NCBI GenBank assembly: GCA_022575985.1
Contig: JAKSXM010000272.1
Coordinates: forward strand, 2,728,001 to 2,792,000
Reading direction: 5' to 3'
DNA from: Anagrus nilaparvatae
Taxonomy: Eukaryota > Arthropoda > Insecta > Hymenoptera > Mymaridae
Length of the DNA stretch: 64,000 nt
Shown here: piece after piece, positions 1 to 11,882 of the stretch
How the letters are laid out: each line of letters opens with the position of its first letter
Numbering within the stretch: the stretch's first letter is position 1
Notes under the pieces: generated by a model
What the model was told of the DNA's origin: nothing
Databases searched by the model: none
What the model saw: only the letters and a program-made list of their open reading frames with translations
Made by a program: the position numbers and the translations under genes

Positions 1-95
1 GGCAACAGTGAGTAAAACAGAAAATATTAACAGAAAAAATAAGGAAATATTCGATTTCTAATAACACTAATGTATTCAGTCCTGATAAAACATTA

Positions 96-971
96 TTAAA
101 AGACTGAGTCTTTGTATGTATGACTAGAACTTTTTAAGTACTTTAATAAACCTGCCTTAAAAGAATTAGGTGAAGAGAGGAATCGTATTGATGAAGGGAG
201 AGAATTCCAGCTTTTTGTGCCTTGCACTTGGAATGAGCAGTCACCATGCCATTTTTCAAGTTCAGGGGTATCTAATTCACGTGTTATTAACTCACCTCTG
301 GCTGTCTCTTTAGGAACGTACTTTTTGAAAATGTGAGTTAAGTATTCAGGCTGACGCAAACGAAGGATTTTATATATAATGATGGATGTGAAATATAACC
401 TACGATTATTTGTGGTTAACCACCCTAGTTTGTCTATATAGGGAGTAATATGTGTGTCCCTGCTGATTCCATAGATGTATCTTAAGCATGTATTACTCAA
501 TCTTTGTATTCTGTCTTTCAGGTTTGTCGAGCAGTCTAGGTATATAACAGAGCAATAATCTAAGTGGGGAAACACTAATGCTTGTATAAGCTTAATTCGA
601 AGATCTTCGTTTGTGCACTGTCTAATGAAGCGCAGTGTGTAAAGTACTCTGTTAACTTTTTTGGTCACAAGTGAGATGTGCGATTCCCAAGTCATCTTTT
701 TGTCTAGAATAACTCCTAGACTTGTAACTTCACTAGTGAAGGGTACAGTTACTCCCTCGCTTACAACCACACCAGGTAAATTTAATTTGTCTAGTTGGTC
801 AACGAAATGGCTAGTGCCAAAATATATAGCTTTGGTCTTGTCCGGGTTAAGTCGCAGGGAAACATTTTTAGACCAAATGCTGATGTTATTGGCCGCTGTT
901 GAAAGCTTCCCTAATGCCTCATTTATTTTCTCAGGGCATACTTGTACATAAATTTGCAAGTTATATTTCAT
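96..971 (-). pseudogene. non-LTR retrotransposon reverse transcriptase, C-terminal part (copy 1)
   Basis: An open 291-residue frame encodes the last part of a retrotransposon reverse transcriptase and its C-terminal region. Visible landmarks are LRLNPDKTKAIYFGTS, SLGVILDKKMTWESHI, VNRVLYTLRFIRQ and, near the end, SFQVQGTKSWNSLPSSIR, the usual C-terminal pattern of CR1/Jockey-type elements. The frame begins at YNLQIYVQ, the remnant of the YADDLQIYVQ catalytic box, so the palm domain and endonuclease are missing: the copy is 5' truncated at about position 965. The same family occurs at 6279-7010 and 36150-38690. The first residue is not a true start. An inactive fragment; family level certain, clade less so. 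Confidence 0.85.
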
Positions 972-994
972 ATCTTTTTATTAATATTTTAATA

Positions 995-1421
995 TAAACA
1001 TGGATCATGTAAGATGTTTATAGGAAGGGGGTATTTCACAACTTAAAAATTAAGGGGGGGGGGGGTCATATGTGTCCTATTTAAAGGGGAAGGGGTTAAA
1101 TTTGTCCTATTTAAGGGGGGGGGGGGGTCAAACAAGACTTAGAACAATTAGGAGACTTTGAAAAGACTGGGCTTAAGGACTTAGGATAATACAGGTTTAT
1201 GAACTTAGAATAATATCGATTTAGGGAATTAGAATAATTCAGGTTTAGGGAATCAAAATAGTTTGGGTTTAGAATCTTAACAACTAGTAAGGTGATAATT
1301 AAAAATTATAAAATTAGAAAATTGTATTGTAATGTTGAGTAACATTTGTATTATACCTAGTCCTCAGTAGGAAGTAAAAATGTTCCATGCATTTAGATTG
1401 AGTTTACACAAACCGGTTATA
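995..1421 (+). repeat. G-run dispersed repeat, copy 1
   Basis: Contains two runs of 11 or more G (about 1049 and 1118) separated by 'tttgtcctatttaa', followed by a series of short units built on 'acttagaataat' and ending in 'ttacacaaaccggttata'. Related copies lie at 10816-11065 (reverse), 47310-47640 (reverse) and 48547-49013 (same orientation). No coding capacity seen. The G-runs differ in number between copies, as expected for slippage-prone tracts. Confidence 0.7.
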
Positions 1422-3555
1422 ATGTTTTTTTATTATTATATTAAAACTTTAATATCTTAAATTCAGCTAAAACAGGAGGCGGAATCTGTTTTTTTTTCCT
1501 ATTAGCGTAAAATCCATATTGTAACGTCCTCGGCCGTACGGAAATTTTTCCGTGTAGGTTGAAATGACAGTCCCTGAAATTTTTTCCGTGTAGATAAATT
1601 TAAATTTGAAATTATTTTATTCCGGAAATATTCAGAAAAATCTCAGGGACACTACGGAAAATTATTTTTAATTATCCAAAGTGAAAACTAAATTTTCAAT
1701 TTCAAGAAAAACGATTTATCTTTTAGTTTCACCGGATAAATGAAAAAAAAAATCTTATTAGTCAAGGCTAAGATTTTACTTTCGAGTTTTCATTTTTAGA
1801 TTCTATTTTGGGAAACTTAATTTTGATTTAAGGAAAACTCGAGGGATGAAAATATTAACCTTGATCTATGTAAAATAAGCATAGTTTTAAGCCAAGTTTC
1901 TTACTTTTAGGTCATTCTTGAACGCTATTTTCAAGCATAAAAATGTTAAAAATATAGTTCATATTGCCTAGAAAACATAAGAAAAATAGAACTAAGGCAA
2001 AAGAAAACTAAAGTTTTATCTGGTGCAATAAATATTTTTCGTAAAGGAATTTTCTTTTCATGAAAAATCTATGTTTTGCATAGTTAATTTTAAGTTTTCA
2101 GTTCCATAAATAAATAACTTTTAAGATAATCTCATAACTAGCTTAAATTAAAAGAAAAAGGGATTTCAAAGTAATTTAGTCTTGGAAAATTAAGAAAATT
2201 AAGTTCAAATTTAAGTAAAAGCAATGGGTTTAATAACGAAGGTTACTCAGTGTAGAATTAATTATTCATGTAAAACCCATTGTTTTGAAAATACATAATA
2301 ATCGGTTAATTAAAAAATAGATGAGAAAAACAACACCTGATCGATGACGTGCTATGAGGTGACAAACTAGTCCCCTCTTAGACGCATCTCTAAGACTAGG
2401 CGGTAACTTTGATAAGGCCCTCAACCCACTCCTAGACTTGAATTTCAGAGTCTTATCAATACTCACCAATAACCAAACGGCAACTCAAGCTCTTGGTTTT
2501 GGAGAGGGCAAAGAGTGGGAAGACGGGCTTATCAATTTTTCGTTTGCTTAAATACTCATGTTTTTACCAGAGAAGGGTCTTCTGGAAGTAACATCAAAGA
2601 CCGGTTGATAACGTTACGCGCGTTAATCATGAGGAGGAAAAGAAAAAAAAAAAAAAAGAAAAATTTGAACTTAATTTTTCATAAAACTTGACAGTTAAAC
2701 TTATTTAAAAAAAATATATTGTTATTAAAGTGTTCATAAAAAGTTAAGATTTTCCTCAACTTAACTTAAAAATTTATAATTTTTGAAATATAAAATAAAT
2801 TAAAAGTTAAAACATAAATTCAGTGAATCAGATTATTTATTGTTAAATTAAAAATTAACAATCCTACATCACTTATTTTATTTGAACGAGAACAAGAAAA
2901 TTACAAGTAAAAGTAAGTATAGTAATTGTTGTTCGATAAGTTAAATCAATTTTATTATATTGAGTAACTTTTCTGAATTATTAAGCTAATTAACAATCCC
3001 TGGAAGGCCTGGACAACCTTCCTAAAAACAACATTAATTTTGTAACGGCAATTTTGATTGTTACAATATCAATGTAATTAATTATTGGCAAAATCGCCTA
3101 AAAAAGAATAAAAATTAATTTATACGCTACTTTTGTCTTAATTCATGCTAAATTAATTTTTATCTTAATTAAATTTGGTTGATTTAGGCAGACTAAAATA
3201 ATGATTATGACCGCTCATTTGAGTGTCACATATCAAAAAATTTTTTGGGGTTAACTGACACATAGGCCAACAATCTGGAAAAAATGGAACAAAAATAATT
3301 ATGGCGAACTTTACTTCTGGTCAATTTGAAAAACTCCCCTTGTAAAACTGAATTTCATTTTTATTCTAGCATTAACTATATTTAAAGGTGGCATTAGATA
3401 TACTTAAGTTTCAATGCGTCATACATTTTTTAAGGTCACTTTTTAGTTTATGAACATTTAATAATGTATGCATATTTCGTGTAAACTATACTTTTTATTA
3501 TATCGAGAATTTTTGAAATTTACCTTCTACTAAGTGAAATAGCTTTTGGGGATAT
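1422..3555. other. no gene seen
   Basis: AT-rich sequence with no convincing coding frame. Around 1536-1660 short inverted motifs recur ('ttttccgtgtag' against 'ctacggaaaa', 'agtccctga' against 'cagggac'), suggesting a decayed miniature element. A slightly GC-richer patch at 2330-2640 has a 67-codon frame on the minus strand that resembles nothing I know. Confidence 0.5.
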
Positions 3556-5430
3556 ATATGGATCGATGTTCCTCAAGTGTATGTGATCCTAATTCTTGGG
3601 TCTTCAAATCGGTCCAAAATATTTTTACCTCAAAGTATTATCGAAAATAAGTAACCTCCTCAATTTTTAGACTCTTAGGTCTTCTCTTTGATTTTTTACA
3701 GCCATACTATAATACTCCATTACTCATATCCTTCATGTTTTAAATATGTTTTAAATAATGATTCTTAATGCTTGTTATTAATGTAGAGTTCTAACTATTT
3801 GATTTTAAGAAAAGTACTCTTGTTGACTTATAAAATTCATAGGTACAAAATGTTGATTATTTAGAAACTCAAATTACCGCATCAGTTGTCAAAATTTTCA
3901 TTTTCTAGTGTTCTGAAGCATTTAGGCTAATACCTACCAACTGAAAAATTGAATTTAGCGGTAAATTTTCTATAGGGGTATCTATTGAAAATATTTTTTT
4001 GCGTATTTTAGGCTTCATAAATTATTTTCAAATATGCCCAATGTGGGCAGTTTTGCCCACTAGAAGGCTAAACAATTGGGAGGAATCATGTATATTAATT
4101 TTGTATATATAAAATTATCTGCCATGTTTGGGGTCAATTGGAGAAGTTCATTTTGCAAGATGGGTAGTGGGCACCATTTAGCTGAACACACCAGTCTAGA
4201 AGGAAAATTTATCCGATCCAAAGTGGTGACAAAAACGGATTGTTTCTACTCATTAAAGACACTTTGTACATGACAAAAACACCTGGCAAAAAACTGGAAC
4301 TACTGCGCTTTTCAAAAAATTAAAAAAAACGTATTTTATATGCATACCAATACAAAACCTTCACAATTTTAGGGTTTTCAAGCATAATTATAGAATTTTT
4401 TTTTGAATCAATACCATTCTGTTTTATTTATGATTCCAGGAAAAATATAGCAATCAAACATTAAAATTTTCGATAAAATAATTAAATAAAGATTATTTTA
4501 AGGGCTGTACCTTAATTTTATCCTGTAACTCTACATGTGAATTTGGAGTATTATTATAGTATCGATCATCCCTAAGAACTAAAAACTTTTTCTTGAAATT
4601 TATATTCCAAAAAAATATATTCTATTAACAAATAACAATAGATTCCATCACTAAAAAAGTTTATAAAATGCTTAATTTTTAAATTTCACTGATAACAGGC
4701 GACAGTCTCAATTTTTTCATTCAAGGGTACAGAGAGTATTTCAAATATATTGCAATTGTAAACTTTTTTTCAGACATTATTTTCTGAAATTATATGTAGT
4801 TCTCGCACAAAAAAGACCAATCATAGTAGACGCTAACGCCGCCAACATAAAAACATTTACATTTACATGCCGGAGAATGAGTAATATTCTTTAACATGAC
4901 TAAGTATCTTCTATTTTCTGTGAAAAATTTGAAGAAATGAAAATCTTAAAATCAGATTTTTTGCTCTAGTTTTTTAAGAAAGCCAAAAAACAAAACAAAA
5001 TTTTAACCATAAAAAAATACGTATAAAAAAAAGTTTAGGGTATTTCAAAATTAAAATTCGTTTTTCTGCTGTGGAGATATGATTGCTTGAAGTTGTAACG
5101 CATTTACTCGATTTCTCGTGCAAGCACAACTTTAAAAAAAAAATTGAAACACGGAATCGGATAGCCAGGGAAATTTCCTATCCGGACATAAGAGAAAAAA
5201 ATTTTTTGCGATAAAACAAGAGTTTGAGAGAATTTTTAGTAATTTTTGCGCTCTTAAAATTTAAAAAAAGAAAAAGCACCAAAGAAACTAATATGGCTGT
5301 AAAAAATCAAGGAGAAGACCTAGGAGGCTCAAAATTGAGGAGGTAACTTGAGAGTACTTTTAAGGAAAAATATTTTGGGACCGATTTAACGACCAAAGAA
5401 TCAGGTTTACATACTCTTGAGGAATATCGA
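3556..5430. repeat. inverted repeat with ~150-bp arms around a 1.55-kb spacer
   Basis: The stretch near 3565-3725 (cues 'gttcctcaag', 'aaatcggtcc', 'gattttttacagccat') returns as the reverse complement at about 5285-5425, with scattered mismatches. The spacer has no clear coding frame; 4076-4273 is open but unremarkable. Probably the ends of an old foldback or DNA transposon. I did not find a target-site duplication. Confidence 0.6.
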
Positions 5431-6240
5431 CTCAAATATGAAAATTTGATTAGTTTTCTGTAATAAACTATATTTATTATTTTATGCATATTTTGAGGAA
5501 TTTTAATAATTATGAGGAAATTAAAGGATTTTCATGTCCTAAAGTTTTGTTTCATTTAACATTTTAAAGCCATTTCACCCTTATCATTTAAAATAAGGTA
5601 ATGACGTTTATTTTGTGATTTTCGACTTTAAGTTTTTTTCACTTAATCGTTTATCAAGATCACAGTACCGTGTTAGAAATAATCTTGGTTACTGTGTTGC
5701 TTGTTATGATAAATTATTTTCATGTCTTTGCAAAAGATCCAGTAAATATCTTTATAAAAATAAACAGGAATTGAAAATTAATTCAACTGATTATGTAAAT
5801 ATTCTAATAAACATTTCAATACACAGATGATGCAATTTCAACTGTAAGGAAAGATTTGAGGAAGAACTATAAATATTTTCTAAAGAAAAATGCATCGAAA
5901 TTCACATTAAACCTGATCTATATGTATCATATTCTGCTAGAGCTTGTAGTCTGCATTGGACTAACAACCTTCTTCAAATCCCGAAATGATTCTCCTCTAT
6001 CAAAAATGGACAACATTTCTAATCTAATAACGTAATTGGATTATTAAATGTTTTTAAAAAGATGATATTTAATGAATGTAAAAAAACAGCCTTTTTATTC
6101 ATAGATGAGGAAATGTTGTTAGAATTTGAGACCGGTTTAAATGTTTTTCAATTTAAACATTTATTTCCATTTTTTCCTGATGATTTGTAATTTCAAAATA
6201 TAAGGTGGAAATTTGCCTTTACACCTTATAAATAAATAAT
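5431..6240. other. no identifiable gene; weak coding hint
   Basis: Mostly AT-rich. Around 5640-6010 the plus strand has short open stretches separated by an acceptor-like 'tttcaatacacag', so it could be remnants of spliced coding sequence. I recognise no domain and would not annotate a gene. Confidence 0.4.
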
Positions 6241-6278
6241 TAATTAACAATATAATTATTTAATATGCCCTGATCAAT

Positions 6279-7010
6279 TCAATGAGGAGTTTGAACGTAT
6301 ATATGAAGATCATCCGCATACAAGATTCTGAAAGTGTTATGTTCATCCAAGTGATCCTTTAGATCATTCGTGTATATACAAAATATGAATGGACCAAGTA
6401 CTGAGCCTTGGGGCACTCCAATGTTTATATCATGATAAGAGGAAGAGGACACTTTGGGAGCAACACACAATAGCAGAGTGGCTAGCTTCTTTTCCTTGCC
6501 CATACGTATATCATCAGTTAATTTAATTAAAACAGACTGGGTATTATGATGTTTACAGAAACCTGTCTGATACATGTCCAAAACTTTTCTTTTGGTCAAG
6601 AAGTCAACCACCGAAGCATGAGCAAGCTTCTCTAAGACCTTCGGCAGAAAGCATAAGAGAGATACAGGTCGAAAGTCAGAAGGAGAAGATGGTATAGGGA
6701 CTTTTTTAATTGCCAGTATTCTGAACTTTTTCCATTCCGTTGGGAAAATACCCTTAGAAAGCGTATATTAAATAGTTTGGTGAGATGCACAGCTATTGTT
6801 GGCAGTGCCCTAGTTGTGACACTTTGAGGAATTTCATCATCACCTTTTGAATGTGAACAAAAGTGCGAAACAGCCAGAATAACATCATTCATAGACACCT
6901 CTTTGAAAACAAAGCCCTCTTGTGAAACTGTGAATTATATTTGATTGCAGTGAGGGGTCATCAGTATCATAGTTTTTAAACATACCTGACATACTACTAT
7001 AAAAACCATT
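6279..7010 (-). pseudogene. non-LTR retrotransposon reverse transcriptase fragment (copy 2)
   Basis: Two out-of-phase frames (6632-6898, then 6279-6611) match the copy at 36150-38690. The first contains MNDVILAVSHFCSHSKGDDE; the second runs through the fingers (LDMYQTGF) to GVPQGSVLGPFIFCIY and the catalytic ILYADDLHIYVQ. Between KLATLLL and CVAPKVSS about 50 residues present in the third copy (the FDFSKAFDSIS segment, holding the first catalytic Asp) are deleted, so it cannot be active. Homology continues out of frame to about 7010, where it abuts the Penelope-like fragment. The 3' part stops right after the catalytic box, where copy 1 begins, but the two are 5 kb apart. Confidence 0.85.
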
Positions 7011-7019
7011 AATATTGTG

Positions 7020-7402
7020 AATGCATATCTTTGGTTTTTTAGCTTTTATTCGTTTTTATTTGTCATAACTCACATTTTCATTTTTGTTATCATCATCAGT
7101 TCTGTATTCAAGAGTGTTTATTCTTTTGTTTATGTAATAATCTATGAACTTGCTTGGGTAATCATTTTTCAACAAATTCAATTTTTTCTATATGATATTT
7201 TTTATCTGATAGTAATATAGCTTTGTCTACTAGTGTGTAAATCATCCCTATTTTTTGATGTTTTGTTTGTGTAAAATTGGATTTCAAATATCTACCTGAT
7301 GAGGTTGGTTTCCTGTATCTTAAAAAAGATATTACCAGAAACTGAAACCTGAGCCTTCTTATAAGGAACCACAAGAAAGAGAATTAGATTTTAAATATTA
7401 GG
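7020..7402 (-). pseudogene. Penelope-like element, reverse transcriptase C-terminal part
   Basis: The minus-strand frame 7162-7374 reads YRKPTSSGRYLKSNF then IGMIYTLVDKAILLSDKKYH, the 'RKPT.SGRYL' and 'IY.LVDRAI.LS' blocks that follow the palm domain in Penelope-like reverse transcriptases. The frame continues past 7162 with LKNDYPSKFIDYYINKRI. It is the continuation of the fragment at 10191-10815, separated from it by the Tigger element at 7405-10188. The GIY-YIG endonuclease expected downstream is absent; sequence switches to a non-LTR fragment near 7010-7050. Confidence 0.85.
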
Positions 7403-7404
7403 TA

Positions 7405-10188
7405 CACTGGAACCTCGATTATCCGGACTAGGTGAGACTAACCCCGATCCGGATATCTGAAAATCCGGTTAATACGGAAAAAGTAATAAAATTTGCCCAT
7501 AAAATAAAAAAATGGTTAGGGTGATTAAAAGTTTATTTTAAGGGATTAAAATTTTTTTTCGTAGTGCATAATTTAACATGGATCTAAAAAAAAAAACTTT
7601 AATTGAAAAAATTTGTTCAGAAATATAATGTAAATTATATATACATGTATTATAAAATTTATTTTTACATAGAAAAAATTATATTCTTTAAAAAAACAAT
7701 TATTTTTTATTTACTGTATAATATTTAGTAATTTTTTTTTGATTGAGTTTTGAATTCCGCTTACGAGCAGTTTGATCACGCAACCGTTTTAACATCATAA
7801 GTTCATTTGGCATAGTTTCAGATTGTCTTTCAAAATAGAACATTAATTTTTCAAGTTGATTAACAGCTTCTGAATGACTTAGGATTTCTTCAGTTTCAGT
7901 TTCACCATCTAAGAATTCATCATTTTCGTTATTGTCATCGTTACATGCTAATATTATTTCCTCATCAGTCAATGAACCATAGCCACCATCATTATCTGAT
8001 TCAAGCCAATTTTGAACATCATTTATGTCAACTTCAGTGTTTGTTTCTAAACGTTCAATAATGTTTAAAAGTTCTGGAGGTTCAATCTCATCAATTGCGG
8101 GATTAATCTCTTCATCAGAAAGCATATTAGCCAAAGACTTAGATATTTCCGGATACAAAATTTTCCAAGATTTCATAATTGTTATTTCACTTATTTTATT
8201 CCAAGAAGAAGCGATAGCATAAATCACTTTTTTAATGTTTATTTTTTTTAATTGATCAACCACACTCACATCATTTTCTACGTCTTCTTCAACCAGCTTA
8301 CTAAGAAGCTGTTTTCTATAATGTCGCTTTATTGATTCCAAAACGCCCTGGTCCATTGGCTGAAGTAAAGCAGTAACGTTTGGTGGCAAAAATTTAACTT
8401 TTATATTTCCAACATTTAATTCATCTGCATCTGGGTGTGAAGGAGCGTTATCAATTAATAAAACAGCTTTCATTGGTAATTTTTTTTTTCTTAAGAAATT
8501 TTTCACTTTTGGCACGAATTGTTGTTTAAACCAATTTTTAAAAATAACACCATCCATCCACGCACTTTTTTGTGCTCTGTATAATACTGGTAAGGAGCAC
8601 CGATTTACATCATTTAATGCATGTGGTTTATTTGACTTACCAATGAGTACAAGAGGTAATTTATGACTTCCAGAAGCATTGCTGCAAGCCATTATGGTAA
8701 CCCTATCTTTACTTTTTTTATAACCCTTTGCTTTAACATCGGCTTTTGATGCTAATGTTTTACTCGGAAGCATCCGATAATACAACCCTGTTTCGTCGGC
8801 ATTATAAATTTGTTCTTCGGTTAAATTCTCTGCTAATACAAATTTTTTAAAATCGTTTATAAATTTATCGCCACTATTATTATCCGAAGATAAAATTTCT
8901 CCGGTTATTGAAAGTTGACGAATACCATGACGCTCCTTCCACCTTTGAAGCCAACCTGCACTTGCTGTAAAGTTCGGATCACCATCATTGGGTTTTTTTT
9001 CAATCAATTTTTTATTTAAACTTAACGCTTTTTCTTGTAAAATTGGTCCAGAAATTGGCGTGCCACGTTCTCTTTGACTGCAAAACCACATGAAAAGTGC
9101 GTCATCTAACTTATCAAATTTTGATTTTTTTGCTGTTTTCCTTTCTTTTATTCCCTCTTTTGAAATAATTTTAAAACAGTCATTTTCAATTTTTTTCTGA
9201 TATTTTTTCCAATCCGACACTGTAGATGTTCCTACACCATAATCTGCAGCAATAGTTTTTAAACACTCGTTATTATTTATTCGATTTATTGCATGAAGTT
9301 TCTGTTCTAGGGTTATTACAACTCTTTTTCTTTTTCCCGACATTATTACTTTTAATAGTAAAGTTACTTTTAAAAAAAATCGATATGTATGTCGATCGCA
9401 AATTAAATTAGAACTAAAACCAAAACACGTAAAATTTAAAACTAAATCCTGAAATTAAAAAAAAAAACGTGAAGAAGGCTGAAAAAAAGTTTATACATAT
9501 GTATACATTAAATTCTATTTAATAAAAATTACAAAATAATTCTCACTTTCCAGTCATAAAAAGTCATAAAAATAAAAAAAAAATTTTTTTATACGATTTA
9601 CTATAACTAGCAGTTGTGTTTACGAGTAATGAGAATCGATGTAAAAAAAAGAAAAAAATATTACTCAGAATTAAAATATGTAAATATGTTATACATCACG
9701 ATAGATCGTAAAAGATTAGGTCATTTAATTGTACGTTTAAAAAAAGTCACGACTAAAAAAAAATTAAAAACAAACAATCAAATAAAAGTTTAGCCAAAAT
9801 TCTTTACTCATATAAAATAAAAAAATTAATGGAATAATTTTATGATAGATTTATACCCATCTATAAAAATAATGAAATATCCGGTAATAAAATCATAAAG
9901 TTTAGTAAAAAATAAAAAATTTATTAATGTATCTTAATAATTTCTATTGAAATTTCTGATTGAATAAAATAATAATATTGTTCAAAAAAAAAAGACCGCC
10001 AGCGAGGGTATAATGCTCTTTATTGTGTGTTTAAAATAACTTTTACATAAATTAAAGAAAAAAAATAACAATTTTTTTTTTTTTTTTTTTTTTTAAATAA
10101 TAATTTTTCGATAATTTTTTGACCAAAATGCCATTCCGGTTGATCCAGAATCCGTATAATTGAGGTCCGGATAATCGAGGTTCCAGTG
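7405..10188 (-). mobile_element. Tigger/pogo-type DNA transposon, full length
   Basis: A 2784-bp element bounded by perfect 24-bp terminal inverted repeats (7405-7428 and 10165-10188) that start CACTGGAACCTCGATTATCC, flanked on both sides by TA (7403-7404, 10189-10190), the target duplication of this superfamily. It carries one uninterrupted transposase frame on the minus strand. It lies inside a Penelope-like element whose two halves flank it in the right order. The noncoding leader (9344-10164) holds A- and T-runs and no other gene. Confidence 0.95.
7700..9343 (-). CDS. Tigger/Jerky-type DDE transposase with CENP-B DNA-binding domain
   Basis: Intact 547-codon frame; ATG at 9343 begins MSGKRKRVVITLEQK. 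Residues ~5-50 form the psq-type helix-turn-helix and ~75-140 the CENP-B/Tc5-type helix-turn-helix (SGPILQEKALSL ... WLQRWKERHGI). The DDE catalytic domain follows, with D183 (NADETGLYYR), D298 (LLIDNAPSHP) and D331 (QPMDQGVLESIK); the last two are 33 residues apart. All three acidic residues are present and length is normal for the family. The C-terminal third is acidic (ETETEE) and ends in a basic stretch. The protein should bind the inverted repeats and catalyse cut-and-paste transposition at TA. No frameshift or stop, unlike nearly every other element here, so this is probably a recent insertion. Confidence 0.95.
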   Translation of the reverse strand: MSGKRKRVVITLEQKLHAINRINNNECLKTIAADYGVGTSTVSDWKKYQKKIENDCFKIISKEGIKERKTAKKSKFDKLDDALFMWFCSQRERGTPISGPILQEKALSLNKKLIEKKPNDGDPNFTASAGWLQRWKERHGIRQLSITGEILSSDNNSGDKFINDFKKFVLAENLTEEQIYNADETGLYYRMLPSKTLASKADVKAKGYKKSKDRVTIMACSNASGSHKLPLVLIGKSNKPHALNDVNRCSLPVLYRAQKSAWMDGVIFKNWFKQQFVPKVKNFLRKKKLPMKAVLLIDNAPSHPDADELNVGNIKVKFLPPNVTALLQPMDQGVLESIKRHYRKQLLSKLVEEDVENDVSVVDQLKKINIKKVIYAIASSWNKISEITIMKSWKILYPEISKSLANMLSDEEINPAIDEIEPPELLNIIERLETNTEVDINDVQNWLESDNDGGYGSLTDEEIILACNDDNNENDEFLDGETETEEILSHSEAVNQLEKLMFYFERQSETMPNELMMLKRLRDQTARKRNSKLNQKKITKYYTVNKK

Positions 10189-10190
10189 TA

Positions 10191-10815
10191 TTACTCGAGT
10201 GTATAAAAATAAAAATAATAAAATAATATGACCTTTTTTCGAGTATTAATTTTAGATTTTATTTATTAAATGAAATTTAATAAATTGTAGTCTATGGTGG
10301 TATGAGTTGAAAATTTGAAAGATTTGTTGTTTTTTGTCAGTAGGTATACATGTTAGTATATCGTCAACGTATCTAACAAAAAATACAGGTCTGAAATCCA
10401 AAAGGCTCAGGCAATGTTGCTCAAGATCTACCAATACTAGATCGGCAAATATTGAGGAGACTGCAGAGCCCATAGGCGAACCATATATTTCTTGGTAGTA
10501 TTGGTTATTGAATTATAAAAACGTGTTATTATGGAAAAAATCTATTGCTTTATCAAGTTCTATTAGCGGAATATAATTGTTCTTCATAATTGAAGCATAT
10601 CTTTTATTTAAAATATTTTTTACTAATTCTATTAGAACATATACCTACATAATTTTTACTAACAGTTATTTTAAAAATTTGTCATATTTTCTTTTTAATA
10701 TTTTTCTTAGCTGTTGGCTATTCTTGACGGGCCCTTTCAGTAATAATTTTAATAGAAGCAATTAAACCAAAGATGCTCATGATGTCAATAAAAAAATCTT
10801 ATAAATGGTTTGCAT
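10191..10815 (-). pseudogene. Penelope-like element, reverse transcriptase palm domain
   Basis: Read right to left, it begins near 10815 with a segment resembling the first catalytic block (DFFIDIMSIFG), continues with YIPLIELDKAIDFF and NQYYQEIYGSPMGSAVSS, then the catalytic PVFFVRYVDDILTCIP and FNSYHHRLQFIKFHL (open frame 10252-10473). 'GSPMGS' and 'RYVDD' are diagnostic of Penelope-like reverse transcriptases. An in-frame TAA lies a few codons before GSPMGS, and the part above 10620 is interrupted by stops. The frame resumes beyond the Tigger insertion at 7402 and below. An inactive copy. Confidence 0.88.
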
Positions 10816-11065
10816 TTTCACAAAACCAACGATCATGGAACATATTCACATATAACAGTTTTACGTACACTTCTGAAGTCCTAAAATCGAATTCACATTA
10901 AATCCCAAAATATAAATTATCCAAAGTCTATAAACCTAAAGTATCTGAGTTCTTATACTTGTGAGAGCTTGATCAGGCATTGAATTCCACTAGAAAATAT
11001 TCTAAGTTCGTAAATCAAAAATCTATATCTATTTCACCCCAACCTCCGAAAAACATAAAAAATTA
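10816..11065 (-). repeat. G-run dispersed repeat, copy 2 (reverse orientation, degraded)
   Basis: Matches the reverse complement of the 995-1421 family and runs collinear with the copy at 47310-47640 (shared cues 'ccaacga', 'aaatataaattat', 'aaaatattctaag'). It has lost most of the long G/C-run and starts at the truncated 5' edge of the Penelope-like fragment. Confidence 0.55.
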
Positions 11066-11424
11066 AAATTTGAAGTAAAATCTTAACGCAAACAAAAATT
11101 TTTTTAATTTATATATTTTTATACACACGAAAAAATGAATTTTAATATTGTATAAAAATTAATAAATTACCTGTCAATAGTTATAGGAGAAAATAACAAA
11201 ATAAAAGTATGGATAACACTATGCTAAAAATTATATAATTATGCTGCTTTTAAATATTTTATAAATCTTTTCTTCTCAAGCTTTTCGTTAGAGAATTAGT
11301 TAAAAAAACACAAATTTTTGAATTATTTACCATAGATAAAAAAATAAATAATTTATTCCTACTTTCATGTTTTCTCTTCTGTTCCTCTTTTACTTCTAGG
11401 CACTTTCTCTTATATAAATCGTTC
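11066..11424. other. no gene seen
   Basis: Low-complexity AT-rich sequence between a repeat copy and the left end of the THAP-ended unit. No coding frame or structured repeat noticed. Confidence 0.5.
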
Positions 11425-11882
11425 TATTCAGTCGACGAAAAACGGATCAGTTGACGAAAGCGCCGCCAACGGTTAGTATTTAAACTCAAGTGCTAATAAT
11501 AAACATTAATTCTTATGGAAAAAAGAATAAAATTAAGTAAATTAAACTATTAAACATTCAAATTGATATTTAAACTATTAAATTATTAATTTTGAAAGTA
11601 ATTATTATAAATAAATTAAAAAAATTAAAAGTTTAAAATTTTAATATTATTTGGGGCATAAATTTGTTAATTTTTTTCTTAAGCACAATATTATAAATGT
11701 GAGTAGTTTATAAGAGCATAATAGTAATAATACAGTATAGAATTCATTACGCGAAATTTCGAAGTCAAAAAGTTGGAGAATTGTCTTCTGTTAAATATTG
11801 TTAATGAAATTTAGAAGCCTAAAAGAAATGATATTTTTTAATACTATTTTATTTTTATGCAAACAATTTTTAAACTAAACGC

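Noticed and set aside
661..951. 96-codon plus-strand frame
   Set aside because: Antisense to the reverse transcriptase fragment at 96-971.
2266..2469. 67-codon frame on the minus strand
   Set aside because: No recognisable motif, no splice context, length expected by chance. Not annotated.
7017..7220. 67-codon Phe/Ile-rich plus-strand frame, membrane-protein-like
   Set aside because: Antisense to the Penelope-like frame; hydrophobic look comes from T-rich codons.
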